In this document: positions 52,274 through 60,063 of the stretch, in pieces | Layout of the letters: each line of letters begins with the position of its first letter | Position numbering within the stretch: position 1 is the stretch's first letter | Source: Micromonospora matsumotoense | Lineage (GTDB): Bacteria; Actinomycetota; Actinomycetes; Mycobacteriales; Micromonosporaceae | Assembly: GCF_900091525.1 (NCBI RefSeq) | Contig: NZ_FMCU01000026.1 | Span: forward strand, 1 to 64,000 | Reading direction: 5' to 3' | Length of the DNA stretch: 64,000 nucleotides | The notes under the pieces: generated by a model | The model's database searches: none | Told to the model about the DNA's origin: nothing | Seen by the model: only the letters and a program-made list of their open reading frames with translations | Program-made: the position numbers and the translations under genes

Positions 52274-52828
52274 ATGGCATCCTGGTCCGCATTCGCCGCC
52301 GACGAGCCCCGACTCGCCGACGGGATCCGCCTTCTCCTCCAGCAGTACGGGCCGGGTTTCGGCTACCTGGCCACCGTCCGCGCCGACGGCGGCCCCCGGG
52401 TGCACCCGGTCTGCCCGCTGGTCACCGACGGCGGGCTGTTCTGCTTCGTCGTCGACTCGCCCAAGCGGCGCGACCTCGAACGTGACGGCCGCTACGCGCT
52501 CCACTCGTTCCCGTCGGAGGAGAGCGACGACGAGGCCTACCTCGCCGGTCGCGCCGCGCCGGTGACCGATCCGGCCCGGGTGGCGCTGGTGGCCGCGATC
52601 GGTCGGGCCGCACCCCAGGTCGACTGGCGGCTCTTCGAGTTCAGCGTGGACGTCGCCATGCTGACCCGCCGCGACCACGGCGGCCCGCTGCGCCCCGACG
52701 GCGGGCGGCCCGCCGTGCAGGTCTGGCTGGACCCGACGGCGGGCCGACCGGGTGTCGCCGACCTACCCGACCAGCGGCCGTCCCGGCGTGGCCGGCACGG
52801 GTTCGACACCCGTCGTACCGCCGCCTGA
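52274..52828 (+). CDS. Pyridoxamine 5'-phosphate oxidase-like (FMN/F420-binding split-barrel) protein
   Basis: A 184-residue split-beta-barrel protein of the PNPOx-like superfamily. The barrel is visible as FGYLATVRADGGPRVHPVCP (about residues 32-51), LFCFVVDSPKRRDLERDGRY, then LHSFPSEESDDEAYLAGRA. It probably binds FMN or F420 and reduces or protects small molecules; the substrate is unknown. The C-terminal about 40 residues are a Pro/Arg-rich extension. The start has no ribosome site and fits leaderless initiation behind an SOS-like box, so DNA damage may induce it. Confidence 0.85.
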   Translation: MASWSAFAADEPRLADGIRLLLQQYGPGFGYLATVRADGGPRVHPVCPLVTDGGLFCFVVDSPKRRDLERDGRYALHSFPSEESDDEAYLAGRAAPVTDPARVALVAAIGRAAPQVDWRLFEFSVDVAMLTRRDHGGPLRPDGGRPAVQVWLDPTAGRPGVADLPDQRPSRRGRHGFDTRRTAA

Positions 52829-52841
52829 CCCCGCAGACGAC

Positions 52842-52878
52842 GGTGCCGGCCCCGTCCGGGAAGGACGGAGCCGGCACC
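52842..52878. terminator. Bidirectional terminator hairpin
   Basis: GGTGCCGGC at 52842-52850 pairs with GCCGGCACC at 52870-52878, with an inner GTCC/GGAC stem. It lies between the convergent PNPOx-like and M43 protease genes. Confidence 0.75.
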
Positions 52879-52925
52879 TGATGTCGCTGGCGTGCCGGTC
52901 AGGACGCCGGCGTGCGTGCCGCCGG

Positions 52926-53960
52926 TCAGGCCGACGCGCGGTAGGCGGTCCAGGCGTTCACCATGCGGCTCGCCTGACCAGCGGTGAACTGGTACATGCA
53001 CGAGTCGTAGGTGTAGTCCATGAAGTTGGTGATCGGGTCCTTGCCGGACGCGGTGCAGGTGTCCCGGCCGGTCGGGCACTCGAAGGCCGGCTCACGCTCG
53101 GCCGGGGTGTCGGAGACGCCGTCGCCCGAGCCCGAGCAGCCACCCTGGAAGGTGTGGTACAGGTTCAGCCAGTGGCCGACCTCGTGGGTGCCGGTGTCGC
53201 CCTTGTTGTAGTTGGTGGCGGCGCCGTTCGGCAGCGACTCACCGAGCGCGACGACGCCGTCCATCACGTCCAGGGTGCGCTTGGGGAAGGTCGCCCAGCC
53301 GAGCAGGTCGTCACTCAGCTCACCCAGGTACATGTTGAGGGTGTTCTTGCCGCCGGTGCGCAGCGAGGTCTTCATCGACCGCTCGGCCGAGGACCCCTGC
53401 ACGATCGGGTACCAGGAGGCGTTGGTGACCCGGTTGATCTTCTGGAGCTGGAAGGTGAAGCCGGTGGCCGCACCACCGGTCGCGCCGCTGTACGCCTGGT
53501 TCAGCACGCTGATCTGCGAGTTGATCATCGAGTCGGGGATGTTGCCTCCGGCCCGGGTGCTGTCCCGCTGGATCACGTGGACGACGACCGGGACCGTGAT
53601 CGGGGCCAGCGCCACCGTCCTGCCCTCGGTCGAACCGGTGCGGATGCTGGACTTCGACCGCAGGGCACTGTTGCGCAGGGCGGCGGCGAAGTCCGCCTCC
53701 CGGTCCTGGACCTGCTTGGCGGTCAGCTCGTTCGGGTCGTGCCGCTTCTGGGCGGCCTTGCTGCCGCCGCGCACACGCGCGTCGGAGTGGACGTCCGCGT
53801 GGACGTCGGCCGGTTCCGCGCAGGGGGCGTTACCGGGGGCTGCGGAGTACGCGGAAGCCGCAGGCACGACGCCCACCGCAGCGGTGCTCAACAGCAGCGC
53901 GAAGGTCGTCGATGCGACACCGGCGGCACGCCGGGTCAGCAGGTTGGGACGCAGTCCCAT
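52926..53960 (-). CDS. Secreted zinc metalloprotease, M43 (pappalysin/cytophagalysin) family
   Basis: A 344-residue secreted protease. Signal peptide about residues 12-38 (AAGVASTTFALLLSTAAVGV, cut near ASA), a short propeptide-like region, then the catalytic domain. The extended zinc motif HEVGHWLNLYH (HExxHxxxxxH) is at about residues 246-256, and the Met-turn region is NFMDYTYDSCMYQFT. Several Cys residues could form disulfides. ATG start. The upstream AT-rich stretch 54010-54120 carries the promoter. Confidence 0.93.
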   Translation of the reverse strand: MGLRPNLLTRRAAGVASTTFALLLSTAAVGVVPAASAYSAAPGNAPCAEPADVHADVHSDARVRGGSKAAQKRHDPNELTAKQVQDREADFAAALRNSALRSKSSIRTGSTEGRTVALAPITVPVVVHVIQRDSTRAGGNIPDSMINSQISVLNQAYSGATGGAATGFTFQLQKINRVTNASWYPIVQGSSAERSMKTSLRTGGKNTLNMYLGELSDDLLGWATFPKRTLDVMDGVVALGESLPNGAATNYNKGDTGTHEVGHWLNLYHTFQGGCSGSGDGVSDTPAEREPAFECPTGRDTCTASGKDPITNFMDYTYDSCMYQFTAGQASRMVNAWTAYRASA

Positions 53961-54194
53961 GGGCCCACCTCTTTCTGGCGGCGCGACAGGGGGTATGTCG
54001 CACCGAGGTCGTGAACGTGGGGGTGACGTTACAACTGATCGACACGTTTGAGAACGTCCCCAAGCTGCTTCTGTGAAACATCTGACCGTTTAATTTCAGC
54101 AGGTGGTAGCTGATTGGTAACGGATGGTGGTCGGCGGCGCGCGGGGGTGCCAGGGTGCGCGGGCATGGTCACCTCAGGTACAGTGGTCCCGCTT

Positions 54195-54268
54195 GCGGGT
54201 GTAGTTCAATGGCAGAACATCAGCTTCCCAAGCTGACAGTGCGGGTTCGATTCCCGTCACCCGCTCCA
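54195..54268 (+). tRNA. tRNA-Gly(CCC)
   Basis: Acceptor GCGGGTG pairs with CACCCGC. The anticodon loop TTCCCAA between TCAGC and GCTGA gives anticodon CCC. The T-arm GCGGGTTCGATTCCCGT is standard. The genomic 3' end reads TCCA. A degraded integrase lies 370 nt downstream, so this tRNA is a probable former attachment site. Confidence 0.95.
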
Positions 54269-54271
54269 CGT

Positions 54272-54314
54272 ACGGAAGCCCTGGTCAGGACAGGCGTCCC
54301 GCCAGGGCTTCCGT
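54272..54314 (+). terminator. Terminator after tRNA-Gly; arm is part of a direct repeat
   Basis: ACGGAAGCCCTGG at 54272-54284 pairs perfectly with CCAGGGCTTCCGT at 54302-54314. The right arm lies in a 19-nt direct repeat (GTCCCGCCAGGGCTTCCGT at 54296-54314) that recurs at 54848-54866. Confidence 0.75.
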
Positions 54315-54386
54315 GGTTCTAGGTCATGCTGAAACAGGGACGGGCCATTAGCGGGCCATTACCTCGTCCTAGGCTGTGTCGCGTGG

Positions 54387-54614
54387 ATGCTTGTCGTGGC
54401 GCTACTGATGGTTGTCGGCAGTCTCGCCGTGATCTTGGCTGGGCTTGTCTGGCTCGCACACCGTGTCCGGCGTAGTGGCGTGGGTGCTGGGCTGATGGGC
54501 CCGATCGACGAGATCTACAACCCTGGTGCCCACCGGGCCAGACAAGAGATCCAAGTACAGGACGAACGCGTGGAAGCCCCTTCGCTAGCCGACGATCCTT
54601 TTCGACGTGATTGA
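54387..54614 (+). CDS. Small membrane protein typical of integrative-element scars
   Basis: A 75-residue protein with one N-terminal transmembrane helix (about residues 2-25, LVVALLMVVGSLAVILAGLV) and a short acidic cytoplasmic part containing GPIDEIYNPGAHRARQEIQV. From memory, similar small proteins accompany actinomycete integrase loci. It lies opposite to and just before the integrase remnant. Function unknown. Confidence 0.65.
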   Translation: MLVVALLMVVGSLAVILAGLVWLAHRVRRSGVGAGLMGPIDEIYNPGAHRARQEIQVQDERVEAPSLADDPFRRD

Positions 54615-54634
54615 CACGTTGACAACACCTCCGA

Positions 54635-54900
54635 TCAGACGGCCGATCCGTCGCCCTCGGTGGCCCGCTTCCGCTTGCTCGGCTTGCGCCGGGCCGTCTT
54701 GACCGCCTTGTCGATTGTGTCGGCGATGCTCTGGTCGGCCTCCCGATTGGCGTGCTGGTAGATCAGCGCGGCACGCGGGCTTGTCGTGCCCCATCCGCGC
54801 CATGACCTCGCGCAGGCTCGCCCCCCGGGGCCCGCGACGGGACACATGTCCCGCCAGGGCTTCCGTCATCAGGGAGGCGCGAAAGCACCTCATTGGTTGC
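54635..54900 (-). pseudogene. Tyrosine integrase, C-terminal remnant with frameshift
   Basis: One minus-strand frame reads EALAGHVSRRGPRGASLREV and then MARMGHDKP. Another frame continues RAALIYQHANREADQSIADT and then IDKAVKTARRKPSKRKRATE before the stop at 54635. Together they match the end of a phage-type tyrosine recombinase (ASLRELMxRMGHxxxRAALIYQHA). A 1-nt indel near 54775-54785 breaks the frame. The N-terminal two domains and the first catalytic Arg are missing. This is a dead remnant of an element once integrated near tRNA-Gly. Confidence 0.8.
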
Positions 54901-55055
54901 TGATCAACTCCCGTCGTGATCGACACCCGACGACAGCCGAGCCGCATACCGTTTCCTGCCTGGACGCTCCTACGGCGCACCTTCAGGCAGTCGATCCCGC
55001 GTCCCTCGGCGGCCCGCCTCGGGTCGTGCTCGGTCGGCTGTGGCCGCTGACCTCA

Positions 55056-55505
55056 TCATCGCGTCGGTGAGGGCATTGCCTGGACGAAGGGTTCGACGCT
55101 CGGCTCGGCGGGGCATGTGGGGACGCTGCCGTTGTGCCCCTCGGGCTCCAGGGTCGAGCCTTTCACCCAGCCGGAGTACTGGTCGTGGACGGTGGAGACG
55201 AACACCTGGGCCGCCGTGATCCTGTTGTTCGGCCACGTGATCTTGAACCAGATGGTGTCCTGAAGATCGCCCGGCACGCCGGTGAAGGTGGAGTGGGCCA
55301 GGCACCGGGCGTACACCGTGGTATTTCCCTTCGCCACGCCCAGTCGGCACTTGATGCTGGGGGCGCAACCGCAGTCCTGTTCCTTGCAGGGGCGCACGAC
55401 GGCTCCGATGTCGACACCGCTGTCTGCGAAGGTGTTCACGGTCCGGAACGGCCACGGCCCGGTTCCGGTCCCGGCGGTGCAGCCCTGCTGCCCGACCGCC
55501 GGCAC
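55056..55505 (-). CDS. Hypothetical Cys-rich protein, possibly truncated
   Basis: About 149 residues. The core (TVNTFADSGVDIGAVVRPCK, then KGNTTVYARCLAHSTF, then LQDTIWFKITWPNNRITAAQ) looks like a small SH3-type extracellular domain with six Cys. No signal peptide precedes it. The GTG at 55505 has no ribosome site and the LLM gene starts only 66 nt beyond, so the N-terminus may have been lost when the neighbouring element decayed. 54901-55055 shows no gene. Confidence 0.55.
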   Translation of the reverse strand: MPAVGQQGCTAGTGTGPWPFRTVNTFADSGVDIGAVVRPCKEQDCGCAPSIKCRLGVAKGNTTVYARCLAHSTFTGVPGDLQDTIWFKITWPNNRITAAQVFVSTVHDQYSGWVKGSTLEPEGHNGSVPTCPAEPSVEPFVQAMPSPTR

Positions 55506-55570
55506 TGCTCACGGGAGGGTGTTGACCGGCGGGAACGGCGGAGCGGGCGTCGGGACGTACCCTGGTGATC

Positions 55571-56452
55571 ATGCGGATTGGCATCGTGATCCTTCCCGAC
55601 CAGCGCTGGTCGGAGTCGCGTCGGCGCTGGCAGCAGGTGGACGAGTGGGGCTTCGACCACGCCTGGACGTACGACCATCTGGGCTGGCGGGATCTGGTCG
55701 ACGGCCCCTGGTTCGACTCGATGTCGACGCTGACCGCCGCCGCCACGGTGACCCGGCAGGTCCGGCTGGGCACCCTGGTCGCCTCGCCCAACTTCCGGCA
55801 TCCGGCGGCGTTCGCCCGGCAGGTGACCACCCTCGACGACATCTGCGGCGGGCGGCTGCTGCTGGGCCTCGGGGCGGGTGGCATCGGCTTCGACTCGGCC
55901 GTGCTGGGCGGGGAGACTCTGCCGCCCCGGCCGAGGGTGGACCGGTTCGGCGAGTTCACCGAACTGCTGGACCTGATCCTGCGGGAGGACGGCACCAGCT
56001 GGCAGGGCGACTGGTTCACCGCCGTGGACGCCCGCAACAACCCCGGCTGCGTGCAACAACCCCGGGTGCCGTTCGTGATGGCTGCCAACGGGCCCCGGTC
56101 GATGCGGCTGGCGGCCCGGTTCGGTCAGGGCTGGGTCACCACCGGCACCGGTGAGGAGGAGCTGACGGCCTGGTGGGACGGGGTGGCGGCGCTCTGCGCC
56201 CGGATGGACCGTACCCTCGACGAGGCTGGCCGCGACCCGGTCACCCTGCCCCGCTATCTCTCGCTGGACTCGGCGCCGGTCTTCTCGCTGCGCAGCGCGG
56301 ACTTCTTCGCCGAGCAGGTCGCGCGGGCGGCGGCCCTCGGCTTCACCGACGTGATCACCCACTGGCCCCGGGCCAGCAGTTGGTATGCGGGCGACGAGGC
56401 GGTGCTGGCGGACGTCGCCACCCGTCTGCTGCCGGAGCTGCGCACGCCCTGA
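55571..56452 (+). CDS. LLM-class flavin/F420-dependent oxidoreductase
   Basis: A 293-residue TIM-barrel oxidoreductase of the luciferase-like monooxygenase superfamily. Motifs: MRIGIVILPDQRW at the N-terminus, WTYDHLGWRDL (about residues 32-42), RLGTLVASPNFRHPAAFARQ, GGRLLLGLGAGG and MAANGPRSMRLAARFGQGW. In actinomycetes such proteins usually use F420. The ATG at 55571 was preferred to GTG 55565 by alignment of the MRIGI start. The substrate cannot be inferred. Confidence 0.9.
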   Translation: MRIGIVILPDQRWSESRRRWQQVDEWGFDHAWTYDHLGWRDLVDGPWFDSMSTLTAAATVTRQVRLGTLVASPNFRHPAAFARQVTTLDDICGGRLLLGLGAGGIGFDSAVLGGETLPPRPRVDRFGEFTELLDLILREDGTSWQGDWFTAVDARNNPGCVQQPRVPFVMAANGPRSMRLAARFGQGWVTTGTGEEELTAWWDGVAALCARMDRTLDEAGRDPVTLPRYLSLDSAPVFSLRSADFFAEQVARAAALGFTDVITHWPRASSWYAGDEAVLADVATRLLPELRTP

Positions 56453-56494
56453 CAAGGTGCCGCACGCGCTGACGGGGTGCCGCCCGGGGCCGGC

Positions 56495-56926
56495 TCAGGT
56501 GCCGAGGTCGCCGGTGCGTATCCCGCCGTCGCCGGCCGAGACCAGCCGGAACCGGATGCAGACGATCTCGGTGTCGTCGGTGACCGGGGTGCCGGCCCGG
56601 GCCCAGTAGCCGGCGTGCCCGGCCCGCCATTCCTCGATCGACCGGTCGCCCTCGCCCTCGGAGCGGGCGAAATCCCATCCGACGGTGGCGAAGGGGACGA
56701 CCTCGATGCCGGTCACCTCGACCACCCCGACGAGGGCGTCCCGGTCGTCGACCAGCGCCAGCCGCTCACCGACGTGCTCCAACTCCTCGGCCTCGCCGGC
56801 GTACTCGGTGAGCAGTCCGGCGGTGGCCGTCTTGACCCCGGTGAGCACCAGCGTGTTGAGGGTGGTGCGCAGCTCACCGGGGGTGCCGAGGGCGAGCGTG
56901 CGGAGTCCGCCGATCCGAGGCCACAT
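56495..56926 (-). CDS. ASCH-domain protein
   Basis: A 143-residue protein of the ASCH fold (PUA-like RNA- or modified-nucleoside-binding barrel): GVKTATAGLLTEYAGEAEEL, then ERLALVDDRDALVGVVEVTG, FATVGWDFARSEGEGDRSIE and WRAGHAGYW. Some members hydrolyse N4-acetylcytidine. The ATG at 56926 begins the conserved region. It converges with the LLM gene and diverges from the broken hydrolase gene. Confidence 0.85.
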   Translation of the reverse strand: MWPRIGGLRTLALGTPGELRTTLNTLVLTGVKTATAGLLTEYAGEAEELEHVGERLALVDDRDALVGVVEVTGIEVVPFATVGWDFARSEGEGDRSIEEWRAGHAGYWARAGTPVTDDTEIVCIRFRLVSAGDGGIRTGDLGT

Positions 56927-57026
56927 GCGGCCGAGGCTACCGGGGTGCCGCTGTCCCGTCGCCCGGTTTCGATGCCCCACGGTCGGCATCGTCGCGACTA
57001 CGGTGGGGCCGACGACGGGAGGGACC

Positions 57027-57322
57027 ATGGCGGACCGGCGCGCGGTGCTCATCCCCGGGCGATCTGGTTGACGCCGCTGCTGCACCGGCCCGAGGTGGTC
57101 GCGGCCCTGGGCCGGGCGTCCGCGCCGTTCCTGCTGGTCGGCGGTACGGCGGACGGCGCGTGGGACGGTGCGGTGGCGCGTCGGCTCACCCCGCATGTGC
57201 TGGAGGTGCCGGACGCCGACCACGGGCTGCTGCTGCCCGGCCCGCTGGCCCGCTCGGCCGAGGTGCTGGGCCGGGTCTGCACGGCGGTCGAGGAGTTCGT
57301 GCGGCTCACCGGGCCGGCGTGA
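57027..57322 (+). pseudogene. Alpha/beta-hydrolase gene with internal deletion
   Basis: An intact start (GGGAGGG before ATG 57027) reads MADRRAVLIPGRSG and stops. In another frame the sequence resumes as IWLTPLLHRPEVVAALGRAS, then APFLLVGGTADGAWD and HVLEVPDADHGLLLPG, the C-terminal third of a small alpha/beta hydrolase with its acid and His region. The middle, with the nucleophile Ser, is absent. A deletion at about 57060 that also changed frame explains this; the product cannot be functional. Confidence 0.75.
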
Positions 57323-57340
57323 CGACCGTCAAGGCCGTGG

Positions 57341-57889
57341 TCAGGCCAGATCGTCGGGGGTGAGCAGCCCGTGTGCGCCGAGTGCGGCGGCGACCGGGGC
57401 GGGCAGGTCGACGACCACGGCGGCGACGCCGAGCCAGTGGGCGCCCCGGGCGGCGCAGAGGTCCCGGACGGCCCGCACCTGTGCGCCGGTGGCCACCCAG
57501 TCGTCCACCATGAGCACCCGGTCGCCCGCGCCGAGCCGGTCGGCGCGTACCGCCAGGTCGACCTGCCTTCCCCGGAAGTCGGGTGGGCTCTGCGCCCAGG
57601 TCAGCGGGCCGGCGGGGAGTCGTCCGTCGCCGGGTTTGTGGGCCGGGACGAAGCCGACCCCGAGGGCGGTCGCGGCGAGCGGGCCGAGCATCAGCCCGGT
57701 CGCCGCAGGGGCGACGACGACGGTCGGCCGGGTGGCCCGGAACGGCGCGACCAGGGCCGGTCCGAGCCCGGTCAGCACCTCCGCGTCCCGCCACCAGCCG
57801 GAGGTGTCGCTGACCAGATGGCTGCTGCCCGGCCCCGGATCGACCCAGCTGAACAGCTCGACCAGGCGGGTGCGCAGCGCGGCGGTCAT
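57341..57889 (-). CDS. Phosphoribosyltransferase (APRT-like)
   Basis: A 182-residue type I phosphoribosyltransferase. The PRPP-binding loop is VLMVDDWVATGAQVRAV (about residues 123-139), preceded by a VVVAPAATGLMLGPLAATAL substrate loop. Purine salvage is likely. An N-terminal segment RTRLVELFSWVDPGPGSSHL precedes the fold and is typical of an actinomycete subgroup. ATG at 57889. It converges with the hydrolase pseudogene. Confidence 0.88.
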   Translation of the reverse strand: MTAALRTRLVELFSWVDPGPGSSHLVSDTSGWWRDAEVLTGLGPALVAPFRATRPTVVVAPAATGLMLGPLAATALGVGFVPAHKPGDGRLPAGPLTWAQSPPDFRGRQVDLAVRADRLGAGDRVLMVDDWVATGAQVRAVRDLCAARGAHWLGVAAVVVDLPAPVAAALGAHGLLTPDDLA

Positions 57890-58073
57890 GACCCCATCCT
57901 CGGCGGTGGATGCCAACGGTGGCATTCTGGCCCGTGCGGCCCAGCGGTCCTCGGCTGATCGGTCACACGTATCACTGTAATTCCGGGCATAACGCCATGA
58001 TCACGTTGACTTCGGAAGTGCTTCTGTCGTTACGGTCCGAGCCGTTATGAAGGCATACGAAAGGACCGAGCCG

Positions 58074-58733
58074 GTGGTTGGCAGGCACTCCCGTACCCGG
58101 ATCTTCTCCTCGCCCGCCGGCATCGCCGCCACCGCCGCGGTGGGCGTCGCGCTCGCCGTCGGCGGCACCGTCGGCGCGGTCCAGTTGACCGCCGACGACA
58201 CGCCGGCTCCCGCGGTCGTGGACACGGTCACCCCCAGCGCCGCCGGCACCACCGCCGCGCCGACCCCGAGCCTGAGCCCCAGCCTGAGCCCCAGCCCCAC
58301 CGTGTCCCCGAGCGTCACCCCGTCGCCGACCGTCACCGCCAGCCCGAAGGCGGCCCGGACCCAGGCCGCCTCCCGGAGCAAGCCGCGCACGGCCGCGCCC
58401 AAGCCCTCCGCCACCACCAAGAAGGCGGCGGCCCCGAAGAGCAACGTGGTCGACAGTGGCTCCTGCGGCGCGTCCTTCTATGACGAGGGTCAGTTGACCG
58501 CCAACGGCGAGAACTTCGACCCGAGCGCGTTGACCGCCGCACACAAGACCCTGCCGTTAAACACCAAGGTCCGGGTGACCAACCCGGCCAACGGCAAGTC
58601 CGTCACCGTACGGATCAACGACCGTGGCCCGTTCATCGACGGACGGTGCATCGATCTGTCCCGGGCCGCCTTCGCCTCGATCGCCTCGGTCGACCTGGGT
58701 GAACTGACCGTCAGGTACGAGGTGCTCGGCTGA
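58074..58733 (+). CDS. RlpA-like double-psi beta-barrel secreted protein
   Basis: A 219-residue secreted or membrane-anchored protein. N-terminal hydrophobic segment about residues 15-38 (AGIAATAAVGVALAVGGTVG). A long Ser/Thr/Pro/Ala linker with SLSPSLSPSPTVSP repeats and a Lys/Ala-rich part follows. The C-terminal DPBB domain spans about 138-218 (SCGASFYDEGQLTANGENFD, LPLNTKVRVTNPANGKSVTV, RINDRGPFIDGRCIDLSRAA), including the Asp of lytic RlpA enzymes. I chose GTG 58074, nine nt after GAAAGGA; ATG 58047 in the same frame is possible but lacks a ribosome site. Confidence 0.85.
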   Translation: MVGRHSRTRIFSSPAGIAATAAVGVALAVGGTVGAVQLTADDTPAPAVVDTVTPSAAGTTAAPTPSLSPSLSPSPTVSPSVTPSPTVTASPKAARTQAASRSKPRTAAPKPSATTKKAAAPKSNVVDSGSCGASFYDEGQLTANGENFDPSALTAAHKTLPLNTKVRVTNPANGKSVTVRINDRGPFIDGRCIDLSRAAFASIASVDLGELTVRYEVLG

Positions 58734-58820
58734 CGGCGAACGGCGGCACGGGTGGGCCGGCCGGGCAGAACATCCTCAATCGTGGGGCTAGGTTCATTCT
58801 CCGGCCCGGTTCCATCAGGC

Positions 58821-59948
58821 ATGCTGTCCCACGTACGTAAACATGCCTTCCAGTTGGGCCGTGGCCCACTGAGTCCCGGGTCCCGCGCCGGCGTCGGCGC
58901 GGCCGTCGGGCTGCTCGCGATCGTTTCGGCGATCGAGTCGGCCGACGGCCGGGGCGTCCACTACGTCGCGCTGATGACGGTGGCGCCGATCCTGGCCGCC
59001 GGGTTCGCCTCCTGGCGGGCGGTGACCGGGGTGGGCTTCCTCGCGCTGCTGGTCGGGGCCGGGTTCGCGGTGGCCGATTCGGAGATGAAGCTGACCACGC
59101 CCGTCGCCCTCGTCGGCATCGCCTTCGCCACCTTGGTGGCGGCCAGCGTGGCGGCGGTCCGGCAGGGTCAGGTCGAGCGGATCGGCGAGCTGTCCAAACT
59201 GGCCTCGGTGGCCCAGCAGGCTGTGCTGCGTCCGCTCGGCCCGCAGGTCGGCACCCTGGCGGTGGCGGCCCGGTACATCTCTCCCACGGCCACCGCCGAG
59301 ATCGGCGGAGACCTGTACGAGGCGATCGACACCCCGTACGGCGTCCGAATGATCATCGGGGACGTGCGCGGCAAAGGGCTGGACGCGGTCCGGCTCGCCA
59401 GCATCGTGCTCGGCTCCTACCGGCACGTCGCCTACGAACGGCCCGACCTGCGGGCGGTGGTGGCCGACCTGGACCGGGCGGTGGCCCGCAACGTGGGTGA
59501 CGAGGACTTCGTCACCGCCGCCGTGGTCGAGGAGCGCGGCGGGACGCTGACCATCGTCAACTGCGGCCATCCGGCACCGCTGCTGCTGCGCCGGGGTGCG
59601 GTGATCCCGCTGGAGCCGCCCGCCCCCGCGCCGCCGCTGGGTTTCATGCCGGTGGTCCGGCCCCGGGTCGAGCGGTTGGAACCGGGCGACCGGCTACTGC
59701 TCTTCACCGACGGGCTCGGTGAGGCGCGGCGGGACGGCGAGTTCTTCCCGACCGCCGACCGGGCCTGGCGGTTGCTCGGTCACGGCACGGTCGGGGACGG
59801 TCTGGCCTCCCTGGAGACCGCGCTGGTCGAGTGGGTGCACGGTCGGCTCGACGACGACATCGCCCTGGTCCTGATGGAGTACACCGGCCCGCGCAGCGGG
59901 GTGACGGTGGCGGTGCCCTCGTGGGAGGTCGGCGCGGCGGAGAGCTGA
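58821..59948 (+). CDS. Membrane SpoIIE/RsbU-type PP2C phosphatase
   Basis: A 375-residue protein. About four transmembrane helices (residues 20-125) are followed by a PP2C-like SpoIIE domain: AEIGGDLYEAIDTPYGVRMI, IGDVRGKGLDAVRLASIVLG, VNCGHPAPLLLRRG, LFTDGLGEAR and a final DDDIALVLMEY. Such phosphatases dephosphorylate anti-anti-sigma proteins in partner-switching stress pathways. No sensor other than the membrane part is seen and no anti-sigma gene is adjacent. ATG 58821 was chosen over an upstream extension because the helices begin soon after. Confidence 0.9.
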   Translation: MLSHVRKHAFQLGRGPLSPGSRAGVGAAVGLLAIVSAIESADGRGVHYVALMTVAPILAAGFASWRAVTGVGFLALLVGAGFAVADSEMKLTTPVALVGIAFATLVAASVAAVRQGQVERIGELSKLASVAQQAVLRPLGPQVGTLAVAARYISPTATAEIGGDLYEAIDTPYGVRMIIGDVRGKGLDAVRLASIVLGSYRHVAYERPDLRAVVADLDRAVARNVGDEDFVTAAVVEERGGTLTIVNCGHPAPLLLRRGAVIPLEPPAPAPPLGFMPVVRPRVERLEPGDRLLLFTDGLGEARRDGEFFPTADRAWRLLGHGTVGDGLASLETALVEWVHGRLDDDIALVLMEYTGPRSGVTVAVPSWEVGAAES

Positions 59949-60020
59949 AGCGCAGGTGTGTAATCGCCGTCACTCCGGCGCGCGGGTTGTCGCTGCCTAC
60001 CGGTGAGTAATACAGTGGGG

Positions 60021-60036
60021 GTTACTGATCGGTAAC
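60021..60036. promoter_or_regulatory. Palindromic operator upstream of fadE5-like gene
   Basis: GTTACTGATCGGTAAC: arms GTTAC/GTAAC, 6-nt spacer, right after a -10-like TACAGT at 60011-60016, so binding would repress. It matches the site at 43218-43233 in 13 of 16 positions, all differences being in the centre. Confidence 0.65.
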
Positions 60037-60063
60037 ACCTGTCCGGAAGCGGGGCCAGCGAAC

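Noticed and set aside
54387..54614. Complete integrative element between tRNA-Gly and the LLM gene
   Set aside because: No excisionase, replication or transfer gene is present, and the integrase is truncated and frameshifted; only a scar remains.
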